Source: a virus. Taken from it: a DNA stretch of 35,808 bases. A program made the position numbers and the translations under genes. The notes under the pieces are model-generated. The model did not search any database and was not told where the DNA came from. It was given only the letters and a program-made list of their open reading frames with translations. The first letter of the stretch is position 1. The number at the start of each line of letters is the position of its first letter. Below, piece by piece: positions 26,901 through 35,764 of the stretch. Location: positions 1-35,808 of IMG/VR virus record IMGVR_UViG_3300025138_007237; one strand, given 5' to 3'.

Positions 26901-29900
26901 ATCAAAGTGCCGTCTGCACTAATTGATATTGCATCGCCGTATCCAGTAAGTGTATCAGTACTTACATCAGTATACGGTGCAGTAATAGTCTGAGATATAG
27001 TAAATTGTCCGTTAACCTGTCGATAAACGTTTACTGCTCTAGATCCTGTACTGTCATTACCTTGGATTTTGGTACTAGTAATTAGTACTTGTCCTAATTT
27101 ATCCTGATCAAACTTTCTAGCAAAGTCTCTAATTCCGCCTTGTGGTGTATAAATCCCTTCTCCTATAACTAATTGTTCCGGAGTACTTGGTATATACCCA
27201 ACATGCGTAGTAGTACTGGATAGCTTAGTCCAATTTGCTATAGTAAATACTGATCCGCTAGCGATATTTTGCTTTGCACTATATAACTCTTTATTGTATA
27301 CTACTATTTCATTTATTTTATAAAAAGTAGATATATTAAACTCGCCTCTAAACAACGGATTAATATCTAACTGCCAATCGTAATCTACAAAGGTGTCTCC
27401 TATAGTATTTTCACGTCCGTGTTTTATAAAATGTATACTACCTGGATTAGACTCTGTATTATTACCATTTGAAGCAATAGCAACTCTATACAAAATATTA
27501 ACTCCGACACCAGTTTGTGTTATTTGTAATTCATCGCCAAACTTTTTAAAATTTTCTCTTTCTGGAATAACGTAGGAATTGTTATGTTCAAATTGATTAA
27601 CTTCGCTTATTGAATAAACAGAGATCATACCTTCTTGTGTTAGTCCACTTCCTGTAGCATTAGAAGTATTGCTTGCAACTAAGTTATTAACTTGTCCCCA
27701 GTCATTATTATTACTAGAAGGAATGTTAGCACCCCTAGCGATACCCTGTAACGTAATTTCATTATAGATCCAATATTCTTTGTCTACTAGTTCTGTTGTT
27801 GCAACGTTAGCAAAGTTTGTTGCTTCTGTAATAATAAATATTTTACCAACAACAGATGTACCTAAGGATACAGCTTTAACTTCTCCCATAGTTCTATCTG
27901 GTGAGCCCTGTCTAATAATATCAGTAGTTTGACTCCAGTCATCACCTAAGCTCCATGTTCCTGTAACATTTTTTACGTAAATCCTTACATCGTTAAACTG
28001 TCTTTTATAAAACACAACCTCAGCAGTAGCACCCGATGATGAATCTCTAACTATACTACCAATTGCAGGTTCAAATGGTAACTGATTAAGTGTACTAAAG
28101 TTATCAAATACAAAGTCGATATATCCGTCCCATACATCAGCAATAGTATGTTGCTTATTAAGTATATCAAATGTAAATGCTGTACTTGTTAAATCAACTT
28201 GGCCGCTTTGATTATCAACCTTAAGATAGAAGTCATCACCTGTAGTCTTTGTATCTGAAAATGCTTTAGGAACTCTTATTGCCCACTGATTTGAAGGTTG
28301 TACTGCAAAAACTTCTCCAGGATCGCCTTCATATGTAAAACTTTCAATAAATGATATCTGATCATTTAAACTAGTTTTTGTTCCAATAGCTTGTATATTA
28401 TCTTGAATATTAAAATAATAGTTTGGTGTTCTAGCAGAACCTTGCTTAATAACATCTACATATATTAAACTATGTCCTGGATCTACAAATATGTTTGAAC
28501 TATCTGCTGATGTTTCGTATGCAGGTGTTGTTATCATCCAATATCCACCAACATTGCTTGAAGGATTTACATAGTCTTCTGTATAATCTCCTACAGTAAT
28601 ATCTTCTATGAATAACTGTCCGGTTGATGCAAATGTTCCATTAACATCTTTAACATAAACTATCGCCGATCCGTCTGCATCGCCAACATAAGCTACTGTA
28701 CCACTTGCAACTGCACTGTTTACCGTTTGTCCTACACCTGGTAAGTTTTGGAACGTTGCAATATGTAAAACATTTTCAACTTTATGTACAATAGGATGAG
28801 TAGCACTTAAAAATGTACCTGTTATCTGTGGGAATTCTCCATCAAACGGTTCAACACTAACGTTACTTCCTTGAATGTTTATGCTACTGTAATTATTCCA
28901 GTTTAGTACAATACTGTCTCCTGCCTGAGAGCCTTCATATGCTTGTTTAGGAGCTCTAACTAATAAGTGTGTTGTATTTGCTTTACTATTAAGTTTATAG
29001 TTGCCTGTTTGTAGTAAGTTAAGCAACGAACTATCAGTGTCTGTTACTATATCAGCATACGAATCAAAAGTAGTATACGGAATAGACCCAACTGCACCGT
29101 CAATAACTGCTATTGCTTTAAACAAGTTAGGACCATATTTTATTATATCATTTTTATTATAATTACTACCCTCAACATATTCTCCTTTAAATGCTGTCTT
29201 TACATTACTTGCATGCGGAGATCCAATAATTAAATATTTTCCGTCTGGACTAAACGAAAGGCTTTCACCAAACTTTTGTGATGTAATTTCTGTGCTTCCA
29301 TCATACGTATCAACATAGGTTGAAGGAGCACTAATTGTTTGATCAAATATTAAATTATTTGCATCACTAGAACGTTTGTAAATATGTACTTCTCCGTTTC
29401 CTTTATCAGGAATACCAACAGCTAATAATGTATTAGATTCGTTTACGGCAATACTATGTCCAAAATTATGTTGGGTACTATCTAAAGCAAGACTACTTTT
29501 AAGTGTTTGGGCTTGAGAATACACAGGAGAATTTTTAATAACTTTCCATTTACCTGTATCATCGTCATCAACCCAAATAACTTCTTTTGATTGTAAATCT
29601 TTAGTGCTAAGATTATTAGCTTCAGATAATGTAGTAACTCTTTGTGTTGCAAACTTTGTTATAATTCCATTTAGGTTAGTAAGTGATGATAATTTTTCCC
29701 AATCAGCAAGTTCTGATGTTAATTCAATCTTATTATTAAAAACATCAGTAATAGTATAAAATGCTTCTACTGTTGTTGCTGTTGTATCAGTGCCTACAAT
29801 TTGATCTATATTGTAAAGACCTATAATATCATTAATAGCAAGATTAACTGTCCTATCACAGTTAAGTGTAATAGTTTGAGCTTCCTGTGTTATTGATTGA

Positions 29901-32900
29901 ACTATTATATTGCTATCAATATGTTTTAGCACATCCCATGTTAGATCATCTGTTGCTACCCAGACGTATGATCCCTTGTCTAAATCGCTAGTAGCAAATC
30001 TCATTATTCCTGCAGGGGTCGAAACTGCTCTGTTAACGTCTTCGCCGGTAACATATCCTACTGTTTTTACATATTCATCATTCAAAAATTTTGTTGGAAG
30101 TCTATTTGTTTCATAATCTTTTGGCTTTAAAAATACATCATAATGCGGAATTCTATATGTCAAATCAGTTGATGCTGTTGGTAATACACTTACCAATTCA
30201 ATAGGCTGAGGTTCTAGTCTAAATTTAGATTCGTCTAATTGGTATTCAATTTCTTCAAACCCGTCACTTGCACCATATTGTGCTGACTTAATTGCCCACT
30301 CTTCAAAAAAGTCAACGCTATCTTTATCAGCACTTGCTAAACTATCAAATAACTTATCAATCGCATTCCTTGTACCCTTATCCGCTATCATCCCCTGATA
30401 AAATTTGTATTGACTTACTTCATCGTTAATAATATTTTCTAGATACTGCCTTTTTTGATAACCAATTAGATGTTGTGCCATTTTTTGTTGATCAGCATCA
30501 AAATTATCTGAATCAAGATCGTAGAAATCAGCAAACTGATTAATTTTATAATCAAAGTTTGGCATTAACTTTGGATTAGGCTTTTGTTCTAGACGTGCCC
30601 ATTTTAACGGATCAAATATTTCTGCGCCAGGTACATCACTATTAGCAGTATAATAAAATTCTTTGTACTTAACTATATCGCCTATAGAGAAGTCAGTCCA
30701 TTGTGTCCAGTTTAGTATTATAGCAGAATCAAATATAAATCCAGGAATATTTAAACTACCGTCCCAACCTGCGGCAACATATCCAAGTACTTTAATTCTT
30801 TCTTGCCTATAACCTGTAGCAGGACTATATATTACATCTTTAAATACTGAGCTATTATCTAAAACTATAACATGTTCAAGTTGTACTGTTGGAAGAACTA
30901 TGTGATACAATCCATCAGCAGTATTTTTAAGTTGTACAACAAAATTTCCTGAATCTCTATTAAGCCTTGTTAATTCTTCAGTTATTTTTTCTCCACTAGC
31001 ATTTAAAATGCTGTAATCATAAAAGCTATCATACAAATTATCAATAACTGAATACTTTGAATTAAATTCTAACTTTGTAGCGGAAGGACTAACTGATAAT
31101 ACTGTTCCGGCTGCCCAGTTCTGTGTTGTAAAATATAAAAATTCTTTTGTACTTAGTTTCCAGTCTTCAACAATTTGTAATTCTTTATTATAGTAATCAA
31201 ACTTAAATCCTACAGACTCTAAGTATTTTCCGTAACCAAGTAAGAAGTCAACAACATCCTGAATACTTTCAAGTAGTGTACCATAAGGAACAACAGTTCC
31301 TTTATTATCAAAAGACTTTCTATATACTGCGGTAACACCGCCAGTAGTAGGAAGTTCAACTAACGACTGGAAATTATTAGCATCAAATGAAGTAGTACTA
31401 GTGTGATTCTGTTTGACTCTATAGAATTTATTACTATCTCTAACATTAGTACCTACTAAGTACCTTTGTCCTGATGCCCACTCTAAAAACGATTCTGATA
31501 TACCACCAACATTAATATTTGGGTCGCTTATAGTTTGTTGTGGCTCGTTATATGTAAATGTTGGATTTGTAGTATCATATCCTCTAACTATAAATCCTTT
31601 TGTAGCTTTTTCAATCATTACACCGCTATAAGATGCTACTGACAACGGAGAACTTTTATTAAGAAAAATATTATAATTTTCTGCTGGAAGAAATACATTT
31701 CCTTTATTAAAAGGAGTTCTACTATCTAATATAAATTTTAACTTATCTTTATCAGTAAAAGATCCTAATTTAATACCTAACTGATTTTTAATTAATTTAA
31801 AACTTTCTTTATATGTTTCAAAATTTGTTGTTGCTTCGCCGTTTAGGTAGTCAACAATATAGTTAATTAATCCTGATGTATGTGTTTCTGTTGTATCTGT
31901 TATTAATGTAGGATAAACTAGGCTTTTTGACGATAATGCTGTACCTGATGTTTTGTATATCCACTGATTTGATAACGACTTTATCATTCTAGATGTGTCA
32001 AATCCTAATCCCATTACTTTATGAGGTTGATTTAGTACCCAAGACTTAATTAAACTAAACGGATATTCACCACTTCTTCTCCAAGCAGTTTCTGTCGGAG
32101 CTTCGTCTCCAAATTTAAAACTTGATGAAATATTAGGTGATACATAACCTGAACTATATCCAGCTTCTTGCGGACTTAAAAGTTGTCCACTTTCATTAAC
32201 AGGAATATTTTTAAGTAGATCTTTCCTCTTATACTTCTTAATAATTTCTATTGGTACTCCTGGTGATTTAACTCTGCCTTCTTGTAAATCTTCCCATAGA
32301 ACTAAATTGTCGCTTGTATATGGTGCTGATCCATATACAGACTCCCACCAAGTGGGCATTATTGTAAAGCCTAGCATCTCCCAAGGATGTGTATGAGGTC
32401 TATCTGTATCATACGCATTTTTATAAACAGCTCTCCAAAATCCTGGTAAGTTTTTATTATCTCGGGTTGACATGCCTGTATAATTCCATGTAAAACTATT
32501 AGATCTATCATAAAAACTACTACTACTGGTGTAATCAACACCCCCTAAACTTTCTGTCCATTGTACAAAGTCACGCATCATTGCCGAGTCAATCTGTACT
32601 TTACTAAACTTTGTATCTCTTCTTATACTAGGAATATAGTCATGTATATCTAATCTTGTAGTATCATATGTTGCTTTAATATTATTAAATATTCTTTTTT
32701 CTAATTCTAGTAATAACTGATCTCTATAATCCATATATGCTATTGTTTTACTACCGTCATGACCTTGTATTACTCTAGTAGTAGTTTGATAAGTGCTATC
32801 ATCAATTATCTCTGGATAATATGTAGGATATAATCCTAACTTACTAGGAGTTGGTGGAATATAACTACCGTCTGTATTTTCGTATTCATATATTTCAATT

Positions 32901-35764
32901 AAATCATCTTTGGCTTTTGTTGCTGTTATAACAGCAAATCCGTCTGTATTAAATGTGTAATCTTTATTATGTATTAATTGAATACCATTTTTATATATTA
33001 ATACTGCCTCTGAAGATAAAGAACTTAAACTATGTGCCTTACTTAAAGAAAAGAAGTTATTTTCTGTATCATATACAGAAAACTCTAAACGTTTAAATCC
33101 TTCTGAGGGGATCATATCACTAAAATAGTAAGGGTCTGTGTTTATTTTATTTTTACTAACTTCTTTTAATATTAAATCAACATGTTGTTTTATAGGTCCA
33201 TCATAACCTAATGTATCAGCAATCTGTATAAAGGATCTTTTAAATTTTCTATACTCTTTTCTAGCATAGTCAATTGCCTTAATTACGTTTGCATCTTTAT
33301 CAGTAGCATGATATACAGTAGTGTTAGGAGACCCTGCATATTGTAAAAATTTTCTACCATATGAAGATATATTACCTAGGTTTGCAAGATTACTTGGTCC
33401 CGGAAACATTCCTACAAATCCCGGTAAGTCTTCAATCATAGTATTAACATGATCGTTAACTTCTCCTAAAGTAAAAGTACTAAGATTTTCATTTTCTGGA
33501 TTCTTTTCCATTGAGTGTGGAAATTCGTAATATCCGTTAGCATTTTTAACTGTATCACTATTAGTCTTAATTATCACACTACTATTTGCAGGAATTGCTT
33601 TTGAAAATCTAACCGTCTTAAATCCATCGACATCTACAAGTGTATAATCAAATCTCCATTTATTATTAACTTGAACTGCACATTTTAAATCTGTTAGTGT
33701 ACTACTGTTATTATATACATCAATATTAAAATCTGTTTGGGCTGTAATAACATCATACTGTCTAATAACTTTTGAAATCGTATTTGTACTTGCTTTTTTC
33801 CATCCGTTGCAATAAGTAAAACTATCAATGTCTGTATATATTCTATAAAATCCTACATCACTATTTTTTAATAACGGAGTGTTATTAACCTGATAACTAA
33901 AACTATCAGTTACTAGATTAAAATCAAAAGTTATATCACCAACGTTTTCTAAAGCTCTATAAGTAATTGGAAACCCTAATTCAACATCGTTCTTTCCTGT
34001 CCCTACTTTATAGCTAAAAATTTTATTACCTGCAAAATTGCTTACTGGATATGTTGTAGAATCAGTAAAGCTAATTCCGTTGTTATCAAATAATTCAAAT
34101 AATGGTTGTTGGTTTATTTTTGTTTTAAGCTGAGCAACTTTCCAAGTAGTTCCATCGTAGTAATATTGCTTACCGGCATTAGTTCCTTTAGTAATTAATG
34201 CAACTTGATTAGTAATTGGTAACGTATCAGTTTCTTCAACTAATGCAATCTGTGATACAGTTGAATTATGTTTGATCATTTTAACTTTATAAATTCTATC
34301 TTTTACAAGTAAGTCTGGATCAGCTGTAAACAAAATACGCATATTATTAGTAACATCAACACCATCAATGTTATATCCTTCTCTACCATTTATAGTAGAA
34401 AATACATCAGTAGTAAAAGTATCAATTAGATCTACATTTTCGGCCTTTGCTTCTGTACCAAATTGATGTAATTTTATTCCTGCATTAAATTCAATAATAG
34501 GACGTTTTGCTCTTGCACTTTGATCGATATTGAATATCTGCCCGTTAAGTGATGCTGTTTTTTCAAGAACTGATTTATGAAACCATCTATTATTTCTAGT
34601 CCAAGCATTTTTATCAGGAGAACTTCTATTAATAACAACATAATCTTTAGTAGCGGCATATGAACTAGCAGTGCCGTATGGCAAGTTATCAAAATTATTT
34701 GCATCAAATAATACTTCTACATCTGCTGAATATGTTTGAGGTATTACTAAATCAGTATTTTTTATTAATATAATTTTATCGCCAACACCTTCAACATACC
34801 AAGATCCTGTTGCATATTTTTCAGGAGTAACTGTACCTGTAAAATTTAGCTTCATACCATTCATTAATTCGGTACCATTTGCTGAGGTATATGTTTTTTT
34901 ACCTAGTATATCAGTCGCAACATCAATAGATGTATTTGATTCAATTTCAGCAATTCTAAATGTTCCGCCTGTGTTAACATCGGTTTCTGCTACATAGTAT
35001 AGTCTGTCAGGTGCATTAATAGGAACAGTAAATGTAACTACACCATTATCAACACCAGAATTAGTAATACCAGTTGAATATTCATTATCGCTTTCGATCA
35101 ATCTTGAAGTTCTAATTGTAAACGGAAGACCTGGTGTGCTTACATCAAATATATAAGTTTGGCCTCTATATAATTCTAATGTAGGATTCTGTGCTAGGTT
35201 GCCGTTGAATGCATAACCTTTATTACCAGCATTGTCAATACTATTTACAGTATATGTACTTGTTACTTCATCAGACTGTCCAAAAATTGAAATTGGTGCT
35301 GGTCCGCTTGGTAGCCAATAGTATTCACGGAAGTTAGTAAGTTTATCCCAGTCTACACCCGAGTCCCATGCATAATATTCTTGGCTATTAAATAAACTTT
35401 CGTTAGAAGTAGTACCTCCTAATATATCAAGCTGATTTCTAAAATCGTTATAGTCTTTATAAAATGAAACGTTATTTAATAAATCCTTAGAAACTAATGC
35501 AGGTTCTAATTGGTAATTAGTTCTAGTAGTAGTTACATCACCTAAGTAATTATCGCTAGGACTATATGCAGGTGCTGTCTTTCTACCAAAATATCCGTTT
35601 AATTTTTTAGCTGTTCCCGGAGAAGTAATTTGATCAATTGTAGATCCTAAAAACTTTTCATTTGTGTCTGATCGGAAATATTTTGGTAATAATTCTGACG
35701 TTCTTCTTTTACCTGGTTTTCCATTAAATGGAAGTGGATAGTCTTTTTGATCATCGTACGCCAT
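20969..35764 (-). CDS. Giant virion structural protein, 4,931 aa
   Basis: One uninterrupted frame of 14.8 kb encodes a protein of roughly 540 kDa. The ATG at 35764 shares one base with the upstream stop. Domains seen in order: a conserved N-terminus (ESLFNSQEYYAWDSGVDWD near 120); a cupredoxin-like beta domain lacking the usual metal ligands (about 190-271); mixed helical regions (about 900-1400); short aromatic modules resembling CBM5/12 carbohydrate-binding units near 1428, 1685, 2193 and 2807; seven FG-GAP-like strands between about 2100 and 3107; two GxGY-type beta segments (about 3502-3572 and 3876-3934); and a C-terminal chain of DGST-type beta repeats (about 3976-4931). No signal peptide or enzyme motif was recognised. 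Very long structural genes are known near the tail region of marine T4-like phages. It is probably a tail or baseplate appendage that binds glycans. Confidence 0.85.
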   Translation of the reverse strand: MAYDDQKDYPLPFNGKPGKRRTSELLPKYFRSDTNEKFLGSTIDQITSPGTAKKLNGYFGRKTAPAYSPSDNYLGDVTTTRTNYQLEPALVSKDLLNNVSFYKDYNDFRNQLDILGGTTSNESLFNSQEYYAWDSGVDWDKLTNFREYYWLPSGPAPISIFGQSDEVTSTYTVNSIDNAGNKGYAFNGNLAQNPTLELYRGQTYIFDVSTPGLPFTIRTSRLIESDNEYSTGITNSGVDNGVVTFTVPINAPDRLYYVAETDVNTGGTFRIAEIESNTSIDVATDILGKKTYTSANGTELMNGMKLNFTGTVTPEKYATGSWYVEGVGDKIILIKNTDLVIPQTYSADVEVLFDANNFDNLPYGTASSYAATKDYVVINRSSPDKNAWTRNNRWFHKSVLEKTASLNGQIFNIDQSARAKRPIIEFNAGIKLHQFGTEAKAENVDLIDTFTTDVFSTINGREGYNIDGVDVTNNMRILFTADPDLLVKDRIYKVKMIKHNSTVSQIALVEETDTLPITNQVALITKGTNAGKQYYYDGTTWKVAQLKTKINQQPLFELFDNNGISFTDSTTYPVSNFAGNKIFSYKVGTGKNDVELGFPITYRALENVGDITFDFNLVTDSFSYQVNNTPLLKNSDVGFYRIYTDIDSFTYCNGWKKASTNTISKVIRQYDVITAQTDFNIDVYNNSSTLTDLKCAVQVNNKWRFDYTLVDVDGFKTVRFSKAIPANSSVIIKTNSDTVKNANGYYEFPHSMEKNPENENLSTFTLGEVNDHVNTMIEDLPGFVGMFPGPSNLANLGNISSYGRKFLQYAGSPNTTVYHATDKDANVIKAIDYARKEYRKFKRSFIQIADTLGYDGPIKQHVDLILKEVSKNKINTDPYYFSDMIPSEGFKRLEFSVYDTENNFFSLSKAHSLSSLSSEAVLIYKNGIQLIHNKDYTFNTDGFAVITATKAKDDLIEIYEYENTDGSYIPPTPSKLGLYPTYYPEIIDDSTYQTTTRVIQGHDGSKTIAYMDYRDQLLLELEKRIFNNIKATYDTTRLDIHDYIPSIRRDTKFSKVQIDSAMMRDFVQWTESLGGVDYTSSSSFYDRSNSFTWNYTGMSTRDNKNLPGFWRAVYKNAYDTDRPHTHPWEMLGFTIMPTWWESVYGSAPYTSDNLVLWEDLQEGRVKSPGVPIEIIKKYKRKDLLKNIPVNESGQLLSPQEAGYSSGYVSPNISSSFKFGDEAPTETAWRRSGEYPFSLIKSWVLNQPHKVMGLGFDTSRMIKSLSNQWIYKTSGTALSSKSLVYPTLITDTTETHTSGLINYIVDYLNGEATTNFETYKESFKLIKNQLGIKLGSFTDKDKLKFILDSRTPFNKGNVFLPAENYNIFLNKSSPLSVASYSGVMIEKATKGFIVRGYDTTNPTFTYNEPQQTISDPNINVGGISESFLEWASGQRYLVGTNVRDSNKFYRVKQNHTSTTSFDANNFQSLVELPTTGGVTAVYRKSFDNKGTVVPYGTLLESIQDVVDFLLGYGKYLESVGFKFDYYNKELQIVEDWKLSTKEFLYFTTQNWAAGTVLSVSPSATKLEFNSKYSVIDNLYDSFYDYSILNASGEKITEELTRLNRDSGNFVVQLKNTADGLYHIVLPTVQLEHVIVLDNSSVFKDVIYSPATGYRQERIKVLGYVAAGWDGSLNIPGFIFDSAIILNWTQWTDFSIGDIVKYKEFYYTANSDVPGAEIFDPLKWARLEQKPNPKLMPNFDYKINQFADFYDLDSDNFDADQQKMAQHLIGYQKRQYLENIINDEVSQYKFYQGMIADKGTRNAIDKLFDSLASADKDSVDFFEEWAIKSAQYGASDGFEEIEYQLDESKFRLEPQPIELVSVLPTASTDLTYRIPHYDVFLKPKDYETNRLPTKFLNDEYVKTVGYVTGEDVNRAVSTPAGIMRFATSDLDKGSYVWVATDDLTWDVLKHIDSNIIVQSITQEAQTITLNCDRTVNLAINDIIGLYNIDQIVGTDTTATTVEAFYTITDVFNNKIELTSELADWEKLSSLTNLNGIITKFATQRVTTLSEANNLSTKDLQSKEVIWVDDDDTGKWKVIKNSPVYSQAQTLKSSLALDSTQHNFGHSIAVNESNTLLAVGIPDKGNGEVHIYKRSSDANNLIFDQTISAPSTYVDTYDGSTEITSQKFGESLSFSPDGKYLIIGSPHASNVKTAFKGEYVEGSNYNKNDIIKYGPNLFKAIAVIDGAVGSIPYTTFDSYADIVTDTDSSLLNLLQTGNYKLNSKANTTHLLVRAPKQAYEGSQAGDSIVLNWNNYSSINIQGSNVSVEPFDGEFPQITGTFLSATHPIVHKVENVLHIATFQNLPGVGQTVNSAVASGTVAYVGDADGSAIVYVKDVNGTFASTGQLFIEDITVGDYTEDYVNPSSNVGGYWMITTPAYETSADSSNIFVDPGHSLIYVDVIKQGSARTPNYYFNIQDNIQAIGTKTSLNDQISFIESFTYEGDPGEVFAVQPSNQWAIRVPKAFSDTKTTGDDFYLKVDNQSGQVDLTSTAFTFDILNKQHTIADVWDGYIDFVFDNFSTLNQLPFEPAIGSIVRDSSSGATAEVVFYKRQFNDVRIYVKNVTGTWSLGDDWSQTTDIIRQGSPDRTMGEVKAVSLGTSVVGKIFIITEATNFANVATTELVDKEYWIYNEITLQGIARGANIPSSNNNDWGQVNNLVASNTSNATGSGLTQEGMISVYSISEVNQFEHNNSYVIPERENFKKFGDELQITQTGVGVNILYRVAIASNGNNTESNPGSIHFIKHGRENTIGDTFVDYDWQLDINPLFRGEFNISTFYKINEIVVYNKELYSAKQNIASGSVFTIANWTKLSSTTTHVGYIPSTPEQLVIGEGIYTPQGGIRDFARKFDQDKLGQVLITSTKIQGNDSTGSRAVNVYRQVNGQFTISQTITAPYTDVSTDTLTGYGDAISISADGTLIAIGEPYNSSVASTQGKVYIYKQTAGTFALSQTLTSHNNEVAEQFGTALGFDGNVLAITSLQGNIDKPTTYDSDTTYFDNKFTKFKTVMMDSGVIYTYERINETLVYAEEFMFDDSDSMMFGKNILVSNNHVYASMPHMTDYNTYQGMVVDYRKLLGTTAWVTHRSPLDQVDLSNIKGAFIYNTKTNTLVSDIDLIDPVQGKIPGPAEQELSFKTYYDPASYNIGDASVVVDTYGGWTSDTVGKLWWDLSAVKYYNYYQNDITYQTNFWSEVFPGTDIAIWEWVESDVLPSEWDTLADTEEGIAQGISGLSKYGDTAYSQQLVWDKISNSTSTKYYFWTLNKKTTPNVDFRNLSASAVQQLIKDPAGSGYKFAALMSKDRLALYNVAPLMEDKNIALNIRYWTTTNKNQNIHNEYQMIAQGVANSKPNRDIERKWFDSLIGYDVKDRLVPDPALSVKLKYGIQDRPRQGLFINKAEALKQVIERANDVLKKNIIVDEFDISNLVKSDPAPSTSTQLYDVVADTMEDVAFVGIGNKKTPTLTPTVIDGSITQILITDAGRGYIDSTYTSGTRKGPKITVTGIGEDAQIECTLNELGQIATVNILNAGTGYDANTILTVRPFSALVSSDSNVSNKWSIYELIGTKWVRSVSQRYDTNLYWNYVDWYAPGYNSFTQVSDLISASYLLSGLNNNVGDIVKISNIGSGGWLLLEKINNTVTDDYTVNYKTVGKQDATIMFTETLYNVGKSKVGFDSNNYDTVFFDAQPVTESRIILETLRDKIFVDNLEVEYNKLFLSSIRYAFSEQPNIDWAFKSSFVKAQHNLGELAQKVTFKNDNLESYQTYINEVKPYKTKVREYVSSYEKVDPTNTTVSDFDLPPKYSLETTRIEASTAKVANEVIFGQRDVTSYPDKHWFENVGYEIKSVEIGHTGTLYNLPPVIKFEGNSGSGATAKAYLNNGKLSKIEVLTSGKGYLSAPTVILDGGLSDTGTIGRATAILGNGTARGTTVKFKFDRVSGNYHITTLATTETFTGTGTQFRYNLKWPMDRKNTNTTIVVTGIELLRSEYTFTNIKDVTKGYDREIGQINFTTPPKAGAAITVTYSKDANLLDAQDRINLLYNPTTGMIGKDISQLMEGIDYGGVEIKSFGFEGSAGWDTDPFFTETFDTYDNTYEDIIFQLDGSTSTLTWSPALQTGVTYNVYKNNVRIDDPYYNDSSEATNPNAKMLSITGAGQTELNLQDLGIIANNDDTFIIRKTTSDGSFKPDVTSYDTLLDGGTTLYDTARGIAASEIVVDGDLFVTPTTSKGPEELVTGQILDTMDLKVVHRAVDGGSTIYSDVYFTDGTKDTFSLGGHPNSADAVFVRLDNTKVSPSSYTINYTTNTVTFTTAPVTGKLLNIIVLGEAGQKILDINKFTGDGSSVEFITNVEWQANMTNFVNINGVAQSVTIFSAGDSYGVDKGYAGIRFNTAPALDAVIDYGLFYATGTNFSQVASQTFTADGSTKTYTLATAPIGSTPVANQTIVKVNGVILNSGYSDRHIITSSLQYQLQNWQLGLNTIRGEDIEVYLDGIKLVRNIQYKWDSSSNIVNMVPSVSTAGQVLDIFLVVDGEYAFGYVGIEAGPDSSTKFISTPGVIYFDNAPALDATVEVITFSNHDIQDIERIKYNVITRTSISEGTVDFQEYTLLTNGFVKLRKPVNNSKYVWVVLNGVQLTSVIDYYVTEDKNHIKITKPISVNDTVELIHFTAPPTLQKFGFRQFKDMLNRTHYKRMDDSNKYMLAQALNWSDLKIHLLDASQLPTPNKTSKIPGVVFIDGERIEYFVKQNNTLRQIRRGTLGTGVKTTYPAGSSVTEQSIGQNIPYMDETLTQVLTADGTSTAYELDFIPKSINEFEVFVAGKRMRKNAISIFNPATDLDSPEGDATSVAEFSIDGTTSTLTLTTAPLENQKIIIVRKKGKLWTDPGTSLSRQENDIARFIRTKVTELVK

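Noticed and set aside
34474-34707. 77-residue minus-strand frame inside the giant gene
   Set aside because: It is a shifted frame of the giant gene with biased Ile/Leu/Met content and no start signals.
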